Assembly (NCBI RefSeq): GCF_027497235.1
Contig: NZ_CP114902.1
Location: 3,547,501-3,611,500, forward strand
DNA: 64,000 bases
Direction: 5' to 3'
From: Micromonospora sp. WMMD1128
GTDB lineage: Bacteria > Actinomycetota > Actinomycetes > Mycobacteriales > Micromonosporaceae
Shown piece after piece: positions 45,801 through 52,935 of this stretch. Below the pieces are notes generated by a model. That model had not been told where the DNA came from. It was given only the letters and a program-made list of their open reading frames with translations, and ran no database searches. Position 1 is the stretch's first letter; every line of letters begins with the position of its first letter. Made by a program: the position numbers and the translations under genes.

Positions 45801-48800
45801 GCCCGCCGCCGCCCTGGTCGACCTCGCCGTGCACGCCGGGGACGGCGTCGGCTGCGATCGGGTGGAGGAGCTGACGTTGCAGGCGCCGCTGGTGCTGCCG
45901 GTGACCGGCGGGCTGGCCCTCCAGGTCACGGTCGCGGCGGCGGACGCCACCGGCCGGCACCCGGTCACCGTGCACAGCCGGCCGGACTCCGACGAGGACG
46001 GCACGGACCGGCCCTGGACGCTGCACGCCGCCGGCCTGCTCGCCCCGGCCGACGCCGGCGACGAGCCGGACGCCGGCCCGGGACCGCTCACCGGCGCCTG
46101 GCCGCCGCCGGGCGCCACCGCGATCCCGCTCGACGGCCACTACGAGCGGCTCGACCGGCAGGGGTACGGCTACGGCCCGCTCTTCCGTGGCCTGCGCGCC
46201 GCGTGGCGTCTCGGCGACGAGGTGTACGCCGAGGCGCAGCTGCCGGACGGCACCGACGCGGCCGGTTTCGGCCTGCATCCCGCGCTGCTCGACGCCGCCC
46301 TGCACGCCGCCGGGCTCACCGGGGCGGCCCCGGTCGGCGACGGCGAGGTGCTCCTGCCGTTCTCCTGGTCCGACACCGCGCTGCTGGCCTCCGGCGCGAC
46401 CGGGCTGCGGGTCCGGGTGCGCCCGGCCGGCGCGGGCAGCGTGACGCTGGACCTGGCCGACCCGGCCGGCGGCCCGGTGGCGCGGGTCGGCGCGCTCGCG
46501 GTCCGGCCGGTCTCCGCCGCCGCGCTCGCCACCACCCGCGAGCCGCACCACGACTGGCTGTTCCACCTGGACTGGGCCACCGCGCCGGCCACCGGGCCCG
46601 GCCCGGAGACGCCGCCGCGCGCGGTGGTGGACGGCGACGACCCGTACGGGCTGGCCGCCCACCTGCCCCCGGCCACCGCCGGGGACCCCGAGGTGACGGT
46701 CGCGGCGCTGCCGATCCCGGGCGGTGACCTGCCGGACCGCGTCCGCGCCGCCGTGCGTACCGCTCTCGACCTGCTCCGCGAGCACCTGGCCGCGGACCGG
46801 CCGCGGCTCGTCCTGGTCACCACCGGGGCGGTACGCGCGGTCCCGGGTGACGACGTCCGGATGGATCCGGCCGCCGCCGCGGCGTGGGGGCTGCTGCGCT
46901 CGGCGCAGTCCGAGCACCCGGGCCGGCTGACCCTTGTCGACCTGGACCGGGATCCCGCCTCGACGGCCGCGCTGGCCGGTGTGCTGGCGCTCGACGAGCC
47001 GCAACTCGCCGTCCGGCAGGGCGTGGTGCAGGTGGCCCGGCTGGCCCGCGCCGACAGCGCGCCCGCCCTGCCGCTGCCGGACGCCCCCGCGTGGCGACTG
47101 CACTGGCAGGAGGACTCCACCGGCGGTGGCACCCCGGACAACCTGCTGATCCGCGCGTGGCCGGAGGCGGACCAGCCGCTGGAAGCGGGACAGGTGCGCC
47201 TCGCCGTACGGGCCGGCGGGCTCAACTTCCGCGACGTGCTGATCAGTCTCGGCCTGGTCCGCAACGACGGCCGGCCGCTCGGCGGCGAGGCCGCCGGCGT
47301 GGTGCTGGAGACCGGCCCGGGGGTCGACGAGTTCGCCCCCGGCGACCGGGTGATGGGCCTGGTCTCCGGCATCGGCCCGATCGCCGTCACCGACCACCGG
47401 TTGCTCACCCGGATGCCGCCGAACTGCACGTTCGCCGAGGCCGCCACCATCCCGGTGGTCTACCTGACCGCCTTCTACGGGCTGGTCGACCTGGCGAAGA
47501 TCCAGCCGGGCGAGACGCTGCTGCTGCACGCGGCGACCGGCGGGGTCGGCATGGCGACGATCCAGCTCGCGCGACACTGGGGTGTCGAGGTGTACGGCAC
47601 GGCCAGCCCGGGCAAGTGGGACACCCTCCGGGCGTTGGGTCTCGACGACGCGCACATCGCCTCCTCCCGAAACCTGGAGTTCGCCGACGCGTTCCTCGCG
47701 GCGACCGGCGGCCAGGGCGTGGACGTGGTGCTCAACTCGCTGGCCAAGGAGTACGTGGAGGAGTCGCTGCGGCTGCTGCCGCGCGGCGGCCGGTTCCTGG
47801 AGATGGGCAAGACCGACATCCGGGACCCGCAACGCGTCGCCGACGACCACCCCGGCGTCACCTACCAGGCGTACGACCTGATGGACGGCGGCGCGGACCG
47901 GGTCAAGGAGATGCTCGACGAGCTGTCCGTCCTGTTCGACGACGGCACGCTACGGCCGCTGCCGGTGACCGCCTGGGACGTGCGTCGCGCCCCCGAGGCG
48001 TTCCGTTACCTGAGCCAGGCCCGGCACACCGGCAAGGTGGTGCTCACCGTGCCGTCCGCGCTCGACCCGGACGGCACGGTTCTGGTCACGGGCGGCACCG
48101 GCGTGCTCGGCGGCCTGGTGGCCCGCCGGCTGGTCGACGAGCACGGCGCCCGGCACCTGCTGCTCACCAGTCGGCGCGGGCCGGCCGCGGAGGGCGCGGA
48201 GGCGTTGCGCGACGAGCTGACCGCAGCCGGCGCCCGGGTGACGATCGCCGCCTGCGACCTCGCCGACCGCGAGTCCCTGGCCGCGCTGCTGGCCGGGATT
48301 CCCGCGGCACATCCGCTGACCGCGGTCGTCCACGCGGCCGGGGTGCTCGACGACGCCACCGTGGACGCGCTCACGCCGGAACAGCTGGACCGGGTCCTAC
48401 GCCCCAAGGTGGACGCCGCGTGGCACCTGCACGAGCTGACCGCCGGGCTGCCGCTCGACGCGTTCGTCATGTTCTCCTCGGCCGCCGGCACGCTCGGCGG
48501 CCCCGGTCAGGGCAACTACGCGGCGGCGAACGCGGCGCTCGACGCGCTGGCCGTGCACCGCCGCGGCCGGGGCCGCCCGGCGCTCGCGCTGGCCTGGGGT
48601 CTGTGGGCCGAGGCCAGCGGCATGACCGGTCACCTCGGCCGGGCCGACCTGGCCCGGCTCGGCCGGACCGGCATGCTCGCCCTGAGCACGACGGACGGAC
48701 TCGACCTGTTCACCGCCGCGTGGTCGTCCGCGCTGCCGGTGCTGGCGCCGGTCCGGGTCGACGCGCGGGCGCTGCGCGCCCAGGTCGAGGCCGGGGTCGC

Positions 48801-49395
48801 GCCGCCGATCCTGCGTGGGCTGGTCCGCGGCACGTCCCGGCGCAGCGCCGCCGGGGTCACCGTGGACGCCTCGGCCCTGGCCCGGCAACTCGCCTCGGCC
48901 TCCCGGGACGAGGGGCGGGCGATCCTGCTGGACCTGGTCCGCACCCAGGTCGCCACCGTGCTCGGGCACGCCTCCGCCGCCGAGGTGGACGCCGGGCGCG
49001 CGTTCAAGGACTTCGGCTTCGACTCGCTCACCGCGGTGGAGCTGCGCAACCGCCTGAACGCGGCGGTCGGGCTGCGGCTGCCGGTGACGATGGTCTTCGA
49101 CTATCCGACGCCGGAGGCGCTTGCCGCCTTCCTGCACGGCGCCGTCGCCCCGGCTGACGAGGACGCGGCGGCGACCGCGGTGCTTGCCGAGATCGGCCGG
49201 CTGGAGGCGCGGATCACGGCGCTGGAGCCGGGCGAGGCGGCGGAGCGGCGCATCGAGGAACGGCTGCGTGGCCTGCTCTGGAAGTGGACCGACAGGCACG
49301 CACCCACCGCCGCCGAGCCGGACCCGGCGGAGGACCTCTCGGTCGCCAGCGACGACGAGCTCTTCGCGATGCTGGACGGGGAACTCGGCGCCTGA
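42895..49395 (+). CDS. Modular type I PKS with one module (PKS4): KS-AT(mm)-DH-ER-KR-ACP, 2166 aa
   Basis: This single fully reducing module adds a methylmalonyl unit. The ATG at 42895 has GGAG at 42886-42889. The N-terminal docking helix ([20 protein letters not shown]) is of a different type from those of PKS2 and PKS3. KS is about 42995-44270, AT 44580-45610 with GHSQGE and YASH, DH 45670-46520 with [12 protein letters not shown] 47090-48050, KR 48065-48640 and ACP 48900-49140. The C-terminal docking region ends [14 protein letters not shown], and no TE follows, so at least one more protein must take the chain. A perfect hairpin terminator begins 9 bp after the stop, which suggests this is the last gene of the PKS transcript. 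Confidence 0.97.
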   Translation: MTTSTDQIVAALRASLKENEQLRRQQSRLADRSREPIAIVGMACRYPGGVRTPEQLWRLLRDETDAISAFPDDRGWDTDALYDPDPERTGTTYAREGGFLHDAADFDADFFSISPREALTIDPQQRLLLETTWEALEAGGIDPVTLRRSRTGVFTGVMYNDYGARIQPMPPEFEGFIGTGSAGSIASGRIAYTFGFEGPAVTVDTACSSSLVAVHLAVQSLRQGECTLALAGGVTVMATPRLFVEFSRQRGLAPDGRCKPFAAGADGTGWGEGAGLLLLERLSDAERHGHQVLAVISGSAVNQDGTSSQLTAPNGPSQRRVIRDALAAARLEPGDVDAVEAHGTGTTLGDPIEAQALLATYGRDRPADRPLRLGSIKSNIGHAQAAAGVAGIIKMVLALRHGTLPRTLHVDAPSPHVDWTAGEVALLTEARSWPRGERVRRAGVSSFGISGTNAHVIVEEAPATEAPSGDDTAPTPAPGAAPWLLSARTAPALRAQAARLRDLVADRPDLDPAGIAAALATTRAVLDHRAVVLAGDRTAALDALAAGDAPAGVVTGVAAGDPGRVVFVFPGQGSQWVGMAGGLLDASPEFRNRIAECAEALRPHTDWDLLPVLRDEPGAASLDRVDVVQPALFAVMVALARLWESYGVRPDAVVGHSQGEIAAAHIAGVLSLPDAARVVALRSRALGVLAGTGAMASIPLPADRVEARLEAAGAVTIAAVNGPTATVVAGTPEAVAALVAAAQADGVDARTVPVDYASHCEHVEAVRETLLTSLAGITPRPAEIAFYSTVDGEEPEPAVLDADYWYRNLRRTVRLADVTRLLHERGHRVFVEISPHPILTVPIQETLDERADAAPGLTLGTLRRDEGDLVRFHASLARAYVGGVPVDWRIPSGPRVDLPTYAFQRDRFWLPTPSGAGDVTSAGLTATTHPLLGAAVPLADGDATVLTGRLSLHAQPWLAQHAVFGRILLPAAALVDLAVHAGDGVGCDRVEELTLQAPLVLPVTGGLALQVTVAAADATGRHPVTVHSRPDSDEDGTDRPWTLHAAGLLAPADAGDEPDAGPGPLTGAWPPPGATAIPLDGHYERLDRQGYGYGPLFRGLRAAWRLGDEVYAEAQLPDGTDAAGFGLHPALLDAALHAAGLTGAAPVGDGEVLLPFSWSDTALLASGATGLRVRVRPAGAGSVTLDLADPAGGPVARVGALAVRPVSAAALATTREPHHDWLFHLDWATAPATGPGPETPPRAVVDGDDPYGLAAHLPPATAGDPEVTVAALPIPGGDLPDRVRAAVRTALDLLREHLAADRPRLVLVTTGAVRAVPGDDVRMDPAAAAAWGLLRSAQSEHPGRLTLVDLDRDPASTAALAGVLALDEPQLAVRQGVVQVARLARADSAPALPLPDAPAWRLHWQEDSTGGGTPDNLLIRAWPEADQPLEAGQVRLAVRAGGLNFRDVLISLGLVRNDGRPLGGEAAGVVLETGPGVDEFAPGDRVMGLVSGIGPIAVTDHRLLTRMPPNCTFAEAATIPVVYLTAFYGLVDLAKIQPGETLLLHAATGGVGMATIQLARHWGVEVYGTASPGKWDTLRALGLDDAHIASSRNLEFADAFLAATGGQGVDVVLNSLAKEYVEESLRLLPRGGRFLEMGKTDIRDPQRVADDHPGVTYQAYDLMDGGADRVKEMLDELSVLFDDGTLRPLPVTAWDVRRAPEAFRYLSQARHTGKVVLTVPSALDPDGTVLVTGGTGVLGGLVARRLVDEHGARHLLLTSRRGPAAEGAEALRDELTAAGARVTIAACDLADRESLAALLAGIPAAHPLTAVVHAAGVLDDATVDALTPEQLDRVLRPKVDAAWHLHELTAGLPLDAFVMFSSAAGTLGGPGQGNYAAANAALDALAVHRRGRGRPALALAWGLWAEASGMTGHLGRADLARLGRTGMLALSTTDGLDLFTAAWSSALPVLAPVRVDARALRAQVEAGVAPPILRGLVRGTSRRSAAGVTVDASALARQLASASRDEGRAILLDLVRTQVATVLGHASAAEVDAGRAFKDFGFDSLTAVELRNRLNAAVGLRLPVTMVFDYPTPEALAAFLHGAVAPADEDAAATAVLAEIGRLEARITALEPGEAAERRIEERLRGLLWKWTDRHAPTAAEPDPAEDLSVASDDELFAMLDGELGA
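42994..49140 (+). other. PKS4 module I: KS, AT (methylmalonyl), DH, ER (Val type), KR, ACP
   Basis: The three reductive domains keep their motifs. This ER is only distantly similar to the two other ERs. Where those have Tyr in [13 protein letters not shown], it has Val (codon 47257), the residue associated with a 2R methyl branch in modular PKS. The KR has LDD and YAAAN. The KS has FFSISPREA where all the others have FFGISPREA or FFGITPREA. The expected unit is CH2-CH(CH3). Confidence 0.88.
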
Positions 49396-49403
49396 TCGAC
49401 CGA

Positions 49404-49444
49404 CGGCGGGCACGGCAGGCGGTGACCGCCTGCCGTGCCCGCCG
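49404..49444 (+). terminator. Perfect 20-bp hairpin terminator after PKS4
   Basis: The arms 49404-49423 and 49425-49444 are fully complementary around a single central base, so in practice a stem of about 18 bp with a small loop. It begins 9 bp after the PKS4 stop and closes the PKS operon. Confidence 0.85.
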
Positions 49445-49473
49445 GCTTCTGCTCGCGTACCACAGGGAAAGGC

Positions 49474-49507
49474 CGCGTGCCCCCGGCCCGAAGGCCGGGG
49501 GCACGCG
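49474..49507 (-). terminator. Hairpin terminator for the P450-ferredoxin transcript (15-bp stem, CGAA/TTCG loop)
   Basis: The arms 49474-49488 and 49493-49507 pair perfectly around a tetraloop. It lies 17 bp beyond the ferredoxin stop, in the converging position to the PKS4 terminator, so each convergent transcript has its own hairpin. Confidence 0.8.
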
Positions 49508-49524
49508 TGGAGGGGGGTGTGTGG

Positions 49525-49719
49525 TCAGTCGTCGGTGAGGGTGAGCGCCTGCGACGGGCAGAGCAGCACCGCCTGCTCCACCCCGGCGATGTCGTCGTCG
49601 GGCCGCTCGCTGAGCAGCAGTACGCGACCGTCGTCCTCGTCCTGGTCGAAGACCGTGTCGGCGGAGAGCACGCACTGCCCCGCGCCGACACAGGCCTCCC
49701 GATCCGCGGTGATCCTCAT
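49525..49719 (-). CDS. [3Fe-4S] ferredoxin, 64 aa
   Basis: This small acidic electron carrier would pass electrons to the P450 encoded just upstream. Cys10, Cys16 (CVGAGQC) and Cys54 (CPSQAL) form the three-cysteine pattern of P450-associated [3Fe-4S] ferredoxins; a fourth cluster cysteine is absent. Its ATG at 49719 comes 12 bp after the P450 stop, so the two are co-transcribed. The length is typical for the family. A ferredoxin reductase is not seen in the window and is presumably supplied by the host. Confidence 0.93.
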   Translation of the reverse strand: MRITADREACVGAGQCVLSADTVFDQDEDDGRVLLLSERPDDDIAGVEQAVLLCPSQALTLTDD

Positions 49720-49731
49720 GTCGGCGCCGTC

Positions 49732-50958
49732 CTACCAGGACACCGGCATCTCGGCCAGCCCGTAGATGCTGGCCTCGTCCTTCAGCGGCAGCTCCGACAC
49801 CGGCACCGCGAGGCGCAGCGTGGGCACCCGCTCGAAGAGCGTCCGGTAGACGATCTCCAGTTCCAGGCGGGCCAGGTTCTGGCCCAGGCACTGGTGGATG
49901 CCGTAGCCGAAGGCGACGTGCGACCTGGCGCCCCGGTCGATGTCGAACGTGTCCGGACGCTCGTAGTGGCCGGGATCCCGGTTCGCACCGCTGAGCAGGG
50001 CGATGATGCCGTCGCCCTTGCGGATGGTCACGCCGCCGATCTCGATGTCGTCGAGCGCCACCCGGGAGCCGCCGGACACGTCCACGATGCTCAGGTAGCG
50101 CAGCAGCTCGTCCACGGCGCGAACCGCGAGGGTGCCGTCGTCGGTGAGCTTCGCCAGCTGGTCCGGGTTCTGGATGAAGGAGAGCGTGCCCAGCGAGATC
50201 ATGTTGGCCGTGGTCTCGAAGCCCGCCATCAGCAGCAGCATCGACAGCCCCACCAGGTGCGCGTGGTCGTAGTTGCCGGCCTCGCGGTACTTGGTGATCA
50301 ACCGGCCGATCAGGTCCTCGTCGCTCGGCGCGGCCTCCTTCCCGGTGACCAGCTTGTCCATGTACATCAGCAGGCCGGCGCCGGCCTGCATCCGCTCCAT
50401 CTGGGTGGACTTGCGGTTGAACGCGACGAGCGTGCGCTCCTGGAAGAACCCGTGGTCGGTGTAGGGCACGCCGAGCAGGTCACAGATGACGAGCGACGGC
50501 ACCGGCAGGGACAGGGCGGTCACCAGGTCGGCCGGCTGCTCCTGCTTGAGCAGGTTGTCGATGCACTCGTCGACGATCGCCTGGATGCGGGGGCGCATCG
50601 CGGCGAGCTTCTTGACGGTGAACTCGTTGATCAGCATCCGCCGGTGCACGGTGTGCTCCGGCGGGTCGAGCCCCACCAGGGACTTGCTGACCAGAGAGAT
50701 GGCGCCCATCGCCTGCCCGTCCATCTCGACGAGGTGCGGGTAGGCCGGGTCGAGGCGGTTCACGCTGACCCGGGAATCGGCCAGGATCTGGCGCAGGTAA
50801 TCGTGGCCCAGAATGAGCCAGGCGGTCCTGCCGGTGGGGAGCGTCACCTTCGAGATCGGTTGCTCGGCGGCAATTTTCGCATAGCCGGCGGGCGGATCGA
50901 CCGGGCAGGTGCGAGGCATCGGAAAGGCGGGTGGAATTGCCGCTTCGACATCGTCCAT
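49732..50958 (-). CDS. Cytochrome P450 monooxygenase, 408 aa
   Basis: This is a soluble bacterial P450, most likely a tailoring hydroxylase or epoxidase of the polyketide. The I-helix oxygen-binding motif AGFETT is at residues 245-250, the K-helix ELLR at 284-287, and the heme-binding FGYGIHQCLG has its Cys at 357. Length and C-terminus are normal for actinomycete CYP105/107-like enzymes. ATG at 50958 was chosen; an in-frame TTG at 50970 is a possible earlier start, and neither has a strong Shine-Dalgarno sequence. It forms an operon with the ferredoxin. Its promoter region carries two TAGGGG (CCCCTA) repeats, suggesting control by a cluster regulator. The substrate cannot be told from the sequence. 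Confidence 0.95.
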   Translation of the reverse strand: MDDVEAAIPPAFPMPRTCPVDPPAGYAKIAAEQPISKVTLPTGRTAWLILGHDYLRQILADSRVSVNRLDPAYPHLVEMDGQAMGAISLVSKSLVGLDPPEHTVHRRMLINEFTVKKLAAMRPRIQAIVDECIDNLLKQEQPADLVTALSLPVPSLVICDLLGVPYTDHGFFQERTLVAFNRKSTQMERMQAGAGLLMYMDKLVTGKEAAPSDEDLIGRLITKYREAGNYDHAHLVGLSMLLLMAGFETTANMISLGTLSFIQNPDQLAKLTDDGTLAVRAVDELLRYLSIVDVSGGSRVALDDIEIGGVTIRKGDGIIALLSGANRDPGHYERPDTFDIDRGARSHVAFGYGIHQCLGQNLARLELEIVYRTLFERVPTLRLAVPVSELPLKDEASIYGLAEMPVSW

Positions 50959-50999
50959 TGCGATTACCAATCGTCGGTCCAGTGGCCGAATCCGATCGT

Positions 51000-51005
51000 A
51001 TTATC
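51000..51005 (-). promoter_or_regulatory. Candidate -10 box (GATAAT) of the P450 operon
   Basis: On the minus strand GATAAT matches the TATAAT consensus at five of six positions. It lies about 42 bp upstream of the P450 ATG. No -35 consensus is visible at the right distance; the TAGGGG repeats occupy that zone, as in activator-dependent promoters. Confidence 0.45.
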
Positions 51006-51024
51006 GCGTCGAACAGGCTCGACA

Positions 51025-51042
51025 CCCCTAACCTGCCCCCTA
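51025..51042 (-). promoter_or_regulatory. Direct repeat TAGGGG/CCCCTA, 12-bp period, upstream of the P450 operon
   Basis: CCCCTA occurs at 51025-51030 and 51037-51042 on the plus strand. The inner copy sits 20-25 bp upstream of the candidate -10. The same hexamer pair occurs at 61433-61449. This is a candidate operator for the SARP or LAL regulators of the cluster. Confidence 0.45.
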
Positions 51043-51068
51043 TGCCGGCGGGTCCGCAGGGGTCGGTC

Positions 51069-51326
51069 TCATCCGGCCTCGTCGTTCGTTTGCAGCGCGG
51101 CGGCCAGCCGCAGCCAGGCGCGGTGCTCGTCCGCCGTCAACGGCCGCTCGGGCAGGTCCCGTTCCGCCAGGTTCCCGCTGATCGGGCCGAACCGGCCGGG
51201 CCGTCCGCCGCGCGGGCGCAACAGCAGTTCGAGGCGGACGACGACACCGACCGCCCACGTGCACCCGCCGGCCCGCAACCGACGCGATATCCGCGAACCC
51301 AGGCCGCGAAAGCGATTGTCCGGCAT
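51069..51326 (-). CDS. Possible small protein of unknown function, 85 aa
   Basis: I do not recognise this protein. It is Arg/Gly-rich in the first half and ends in a predicted helical stretch (ADEHRAWLRLAAAL). After the first 18 codons almost every third position is G or C, as in the real genes around it, while the beginning is less biased, so the start is uncertain. Weak purine-rich sequence (GGGAAAG) precedes the ATG. It is divergent from the DUF5988-like gene and lies downstream of the P450 promoter region. It could be a chance ORF in GC-rich DNA. Confidence 0.4.
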   Translation of the reverse strand: MPDNRFRGLGSRISRRLRAGGCTWAVGVVVRLELLLRPRGGRPGRFGPISGNLAERDLPERPLTADEHRAWLRLAAALQTNDEAG

Positions 51327-51350
51327 CCTTCTTTCCCGTCACTAATACGA

Positions 51351-51360
51351 CGCTTAAGCG
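51351..51360. promoter_or_regulatory. 10-bp palindrome CGCTTAAGCG
   Basis: This perfect palindrome lies in the divergent region between the small minus-strand ORF and the DUF5988-like gene, about 34 bp upstream of the TTGACA box. It is a possible operator; no regulator can be assigned. Confidence 0.3.
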
Positions 51361-51393
51361 GACCGCGATGCGCCGAAACGATTTTCCTGAGGG

Positions 51394-51423
51394 TTGACAG
51401 CCATTTCCGTGCCGCCTTAGCGT
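51394..51423 (+). promoter_or_regulatory. Promoter TTGACA-18 bp-TAGCGT of the DUF5988-like gene
   Basis: A perfect -35 hexamer (51394-51399) is followed after 18 bp by TAGCGT (51418-51423), fitting the TANNNT pattern of vegetative actinomycete promoters. The predicted start is near 51430, giving a leader of about 40 nt before the ATG. It is the best consensus promoter in the window. Confidence 0.7.
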
Positions 51424-51468
51424 GAGAAGCGCCACTAAATCGGCGCGACACTATGGAGGTGTCGAATC

Positions 51469-51678
51469 ATGACCGATGTCCGCTACGAGGAATGCCGCCT
51501 GGAGGGCGGTCCCGGCTACCTGCCGGACAACCTACGGAATCCGCAGGTGCTCATGGCCGAGAACAAGGTGAAGGTCCCGTTCTACAACGCGTGGGAGCAC
51601 TTCGAGCGGATGGACGAGTTCACCGAGACCGGGCTGCCGATCTTCCGCTGGACCATGCAGACCAGAGCCGCGGAGTGA
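51469..51678 (+). CDS. DUF5988-like small protein, 69 aa
   Basis: This short protein has the pattern LEGGPGYLPDNLR ... KVKVPFYNAWEHFER ... PIFRWTMQT, which matches my memory of DUF5988, an actinobacterial family of about 70 residues often seen beside natural-product genes. Its function is not known to me. The start is well supported: GGAGGT at 51455-51460 lies 8 bp before the ATG, and a consensus promoter stands upstream. The gene is monocistronic, closed by a hairpin at 51680-51708. There is no signal peptide, membrane segment or cysteine pair. The family call comes from pattern memory only. Confidence 0.8.
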   Translation: MTDVRYEECRLEGGPGYLPDNLRNPQVLMAENKVKVPFYNAWEHFERMDEFTETGLPIFRWTMQTRAAE

Positions 51679-51679
51679 C

Positions 51680-51708
51680 CGGGGTGCCCGGCCGGGCCGG
51701 GCACCCCG
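51680..51708. terminator. Bidirectional hairpin between the DUF5988-like gene and the dehydratase
   Basis: C-GGGGTGCCCGGCC and its exact complement (51680-51693 / 51695-51708) meet at one central base. It lies immediately after the stop of the plus-strand gene and just beyond the stop of the minus-strand dehydratase, so it can serve both convergent transcripts. Confidence 0.8.
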
Positions 51709-51710
51709 TC

Positions 51711-52697
51711 TCAACCCTGGTGACCGGCAAGCAGGCGGGTGACCAGACCGCTGTCGACGTTCCCGCCGCTGAGCAGCACGCCGATGTCCCGGCACCGGTC
51801 GCCGGGGCGGGACGACAGCCGCAGCGCGGCGGCCAGGGCGGTGGCCGCCGCCGGCTCGACCAGCAGGCGGGCATGCATCAGGACCGCACACAGCGCGGAC
51901 GCGATCTCCGCCTCCTCGACGGTGACCACGTCCGCGACCCGGCCCCGGGCGAGGGCGAAGGGCAGCTGGCCGATGCGGTCCGGCCGGAGTCCGTCCGCGA
52001 TCGTCGGCCGCGTCCGGACGGTCACCGGGCGCCCCGCCCGCAGCGCCTCGGTCAGGGCCGGTACCGCCGCCGGCTCGGCCGCCACCACCCGCACGTCCTC
52101 GCCCTCGGCGGCGAGACAACCTCCGGCGACCGCGCTGCCACCGCCGACCGGCAGCACGATCGCGTCCAGGCGGCCGCCCGCGGCGCGTACCTGGGCCAGC
52201 ATCTCGGCCGTGGCACTGCCCTGACCCGCGACGACGTCGGGATCCTCGTACGGGTCGACGACGTCCAGCCCGCGCGTGCGCCGCACCTCGGCCAGCACCG
52301 CGAGACGCTCGGCGAGCGTGGTGCCGGCCAGCAGCACCTCGGCGCCCGCCGCGCGGATCCGGCGCAGCTTGCCGGGTGCGATGTCGGTCGGCAGCACCAC
52401 CGTCGCCGGCACGCCGACCTCCCGCGCGGCCCGGGCGACGGCGATCGCGTGGTTGCCGGTGCTCTGCGCGAGCACCCCGGCGGTGCCGGCGCCGGCCAGC
52501 CGGCCGACCGCGAGCAGCGCGCCACGCATCTTGAACGAGCCGCCGATCTGCAGGCACTCGGCCTTGAGCCACAGCCGGGCGCCGGCGAGCCGGTCCAGTT
52601 CGTCGTCCCGCACCACCGGGGTGGTCACGACGCGGGCGGCCAGCCGCCGGGCCGCGGCACGCACACTCTCCGGCGTCGGCGCCTCGACGGCAGTCAT
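51711..52697 (-). CDS. Fold-type II PLP enzyme, threonine/serine dehydratase-like, 328 aa
   Basis: This is a PLP-dependent ammonia-lyase (or racemase) acting on threonine or serine. The PLP lysine is K56 in GGSFKMRG, the phosphate-binding loop is VGGGSAVAGG, and the C-terminal SGGNVD is typical. There is no C-terminal ACT regulatory domain, so it resembles catabolic dehydratases or serine racemase rather than feedback-controlled IlvA. The ATG at 52697 gives a normal N-terminus; a GTG at 52733 would add 12 residues. In this cluster it could turn threonine into 2-oxobutyrate, a source of propionyl- and methylmalonyl-CoA for three PKS modules, or act on serine for the NRPS side. Both roles are inferences. 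It is divergent from the first LAL gene. Confidence 0.9.
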   Translation of the reverse strand: MTAVEAPTPESVRAAARRLAARVVTTPVVRDDELDRLAGARLWLKAECLQIGGSFKMRGALLAVGRLAGAGTAGVLAQSTGNHAIAVARAAREVGVPATVVLPTDIAPGKLRRIRAAGAEVLLAGTTLAERLAVLAEVRRTRGLDVVDPYEDPDVVAGQGSATAEMLAQVRAAGGRLDAIVLPVGGGSAVAGGCLAAEGEDVRVVAAEPAAVPALTEALRAGRPVTVRTRPTIADGLRPDRIGQLPFALARGRVADVVTVEEAEIASALCAVLMHARLLVEPAAATALAAALRLSSRPGDRCRDIGVLLSGGNVDSGLVTRLLAGHQG

Positions 52698-52818
52698 GAC
52701 TGCCGCGCCGCGTTGTTCTGTCCCTGTCACCACCGCAGCGTCGGCGTTCCGGCCAACGTATCGCTAAAGCTGCCCTTCAGCCGCGGACGCCATCGCCCCC
52801 GGCGCGCGCATGTCCGGG

Positions 52819-52847
52819 TTGTGACCGGGTCGGCTGGGGATTACCGT
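52819..52847 (+). promoter_or_regulatory. Candidate promoter TTGTGA-17 bp-TACCGT of the first LAL gene
   Basis: The two boxes, at 52819-52824 and 52842-52847, are correctly spaced and leave a leader of about 80 nt before the GTG start. The 238-bp divergent gap also serves the dehydratase, for which only a weak TACGTT -10 candidate near 52753-52758 on the minus strand was seen. Confidence 0.4.
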
Positions 52848-52935
52848 GATGTCGCCGTTCTGGTGGTCGCCCGGATTTCATCATTCCTCGGACCGATCGT
52901 CGAGACCCCGGAACGTGACGTGAGGGGACCGACTG

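Noticed and set aside
42895..49395. PKS4 as terminal module with fused thioesterase
   Set aside because: The C-terminus after the ACP is a docking region with an acidic tail; no GxSxG hydrolase domain follows. The only thioesterases in the window are free-standing.
50931..51425. A 164-codon plus-strand frame over the P450 promoter region
   Set aside because: It begins inside the P450 gene on the opposite strand, covers the promoter and repeat sites, and shows no consistent codon bias or motif.
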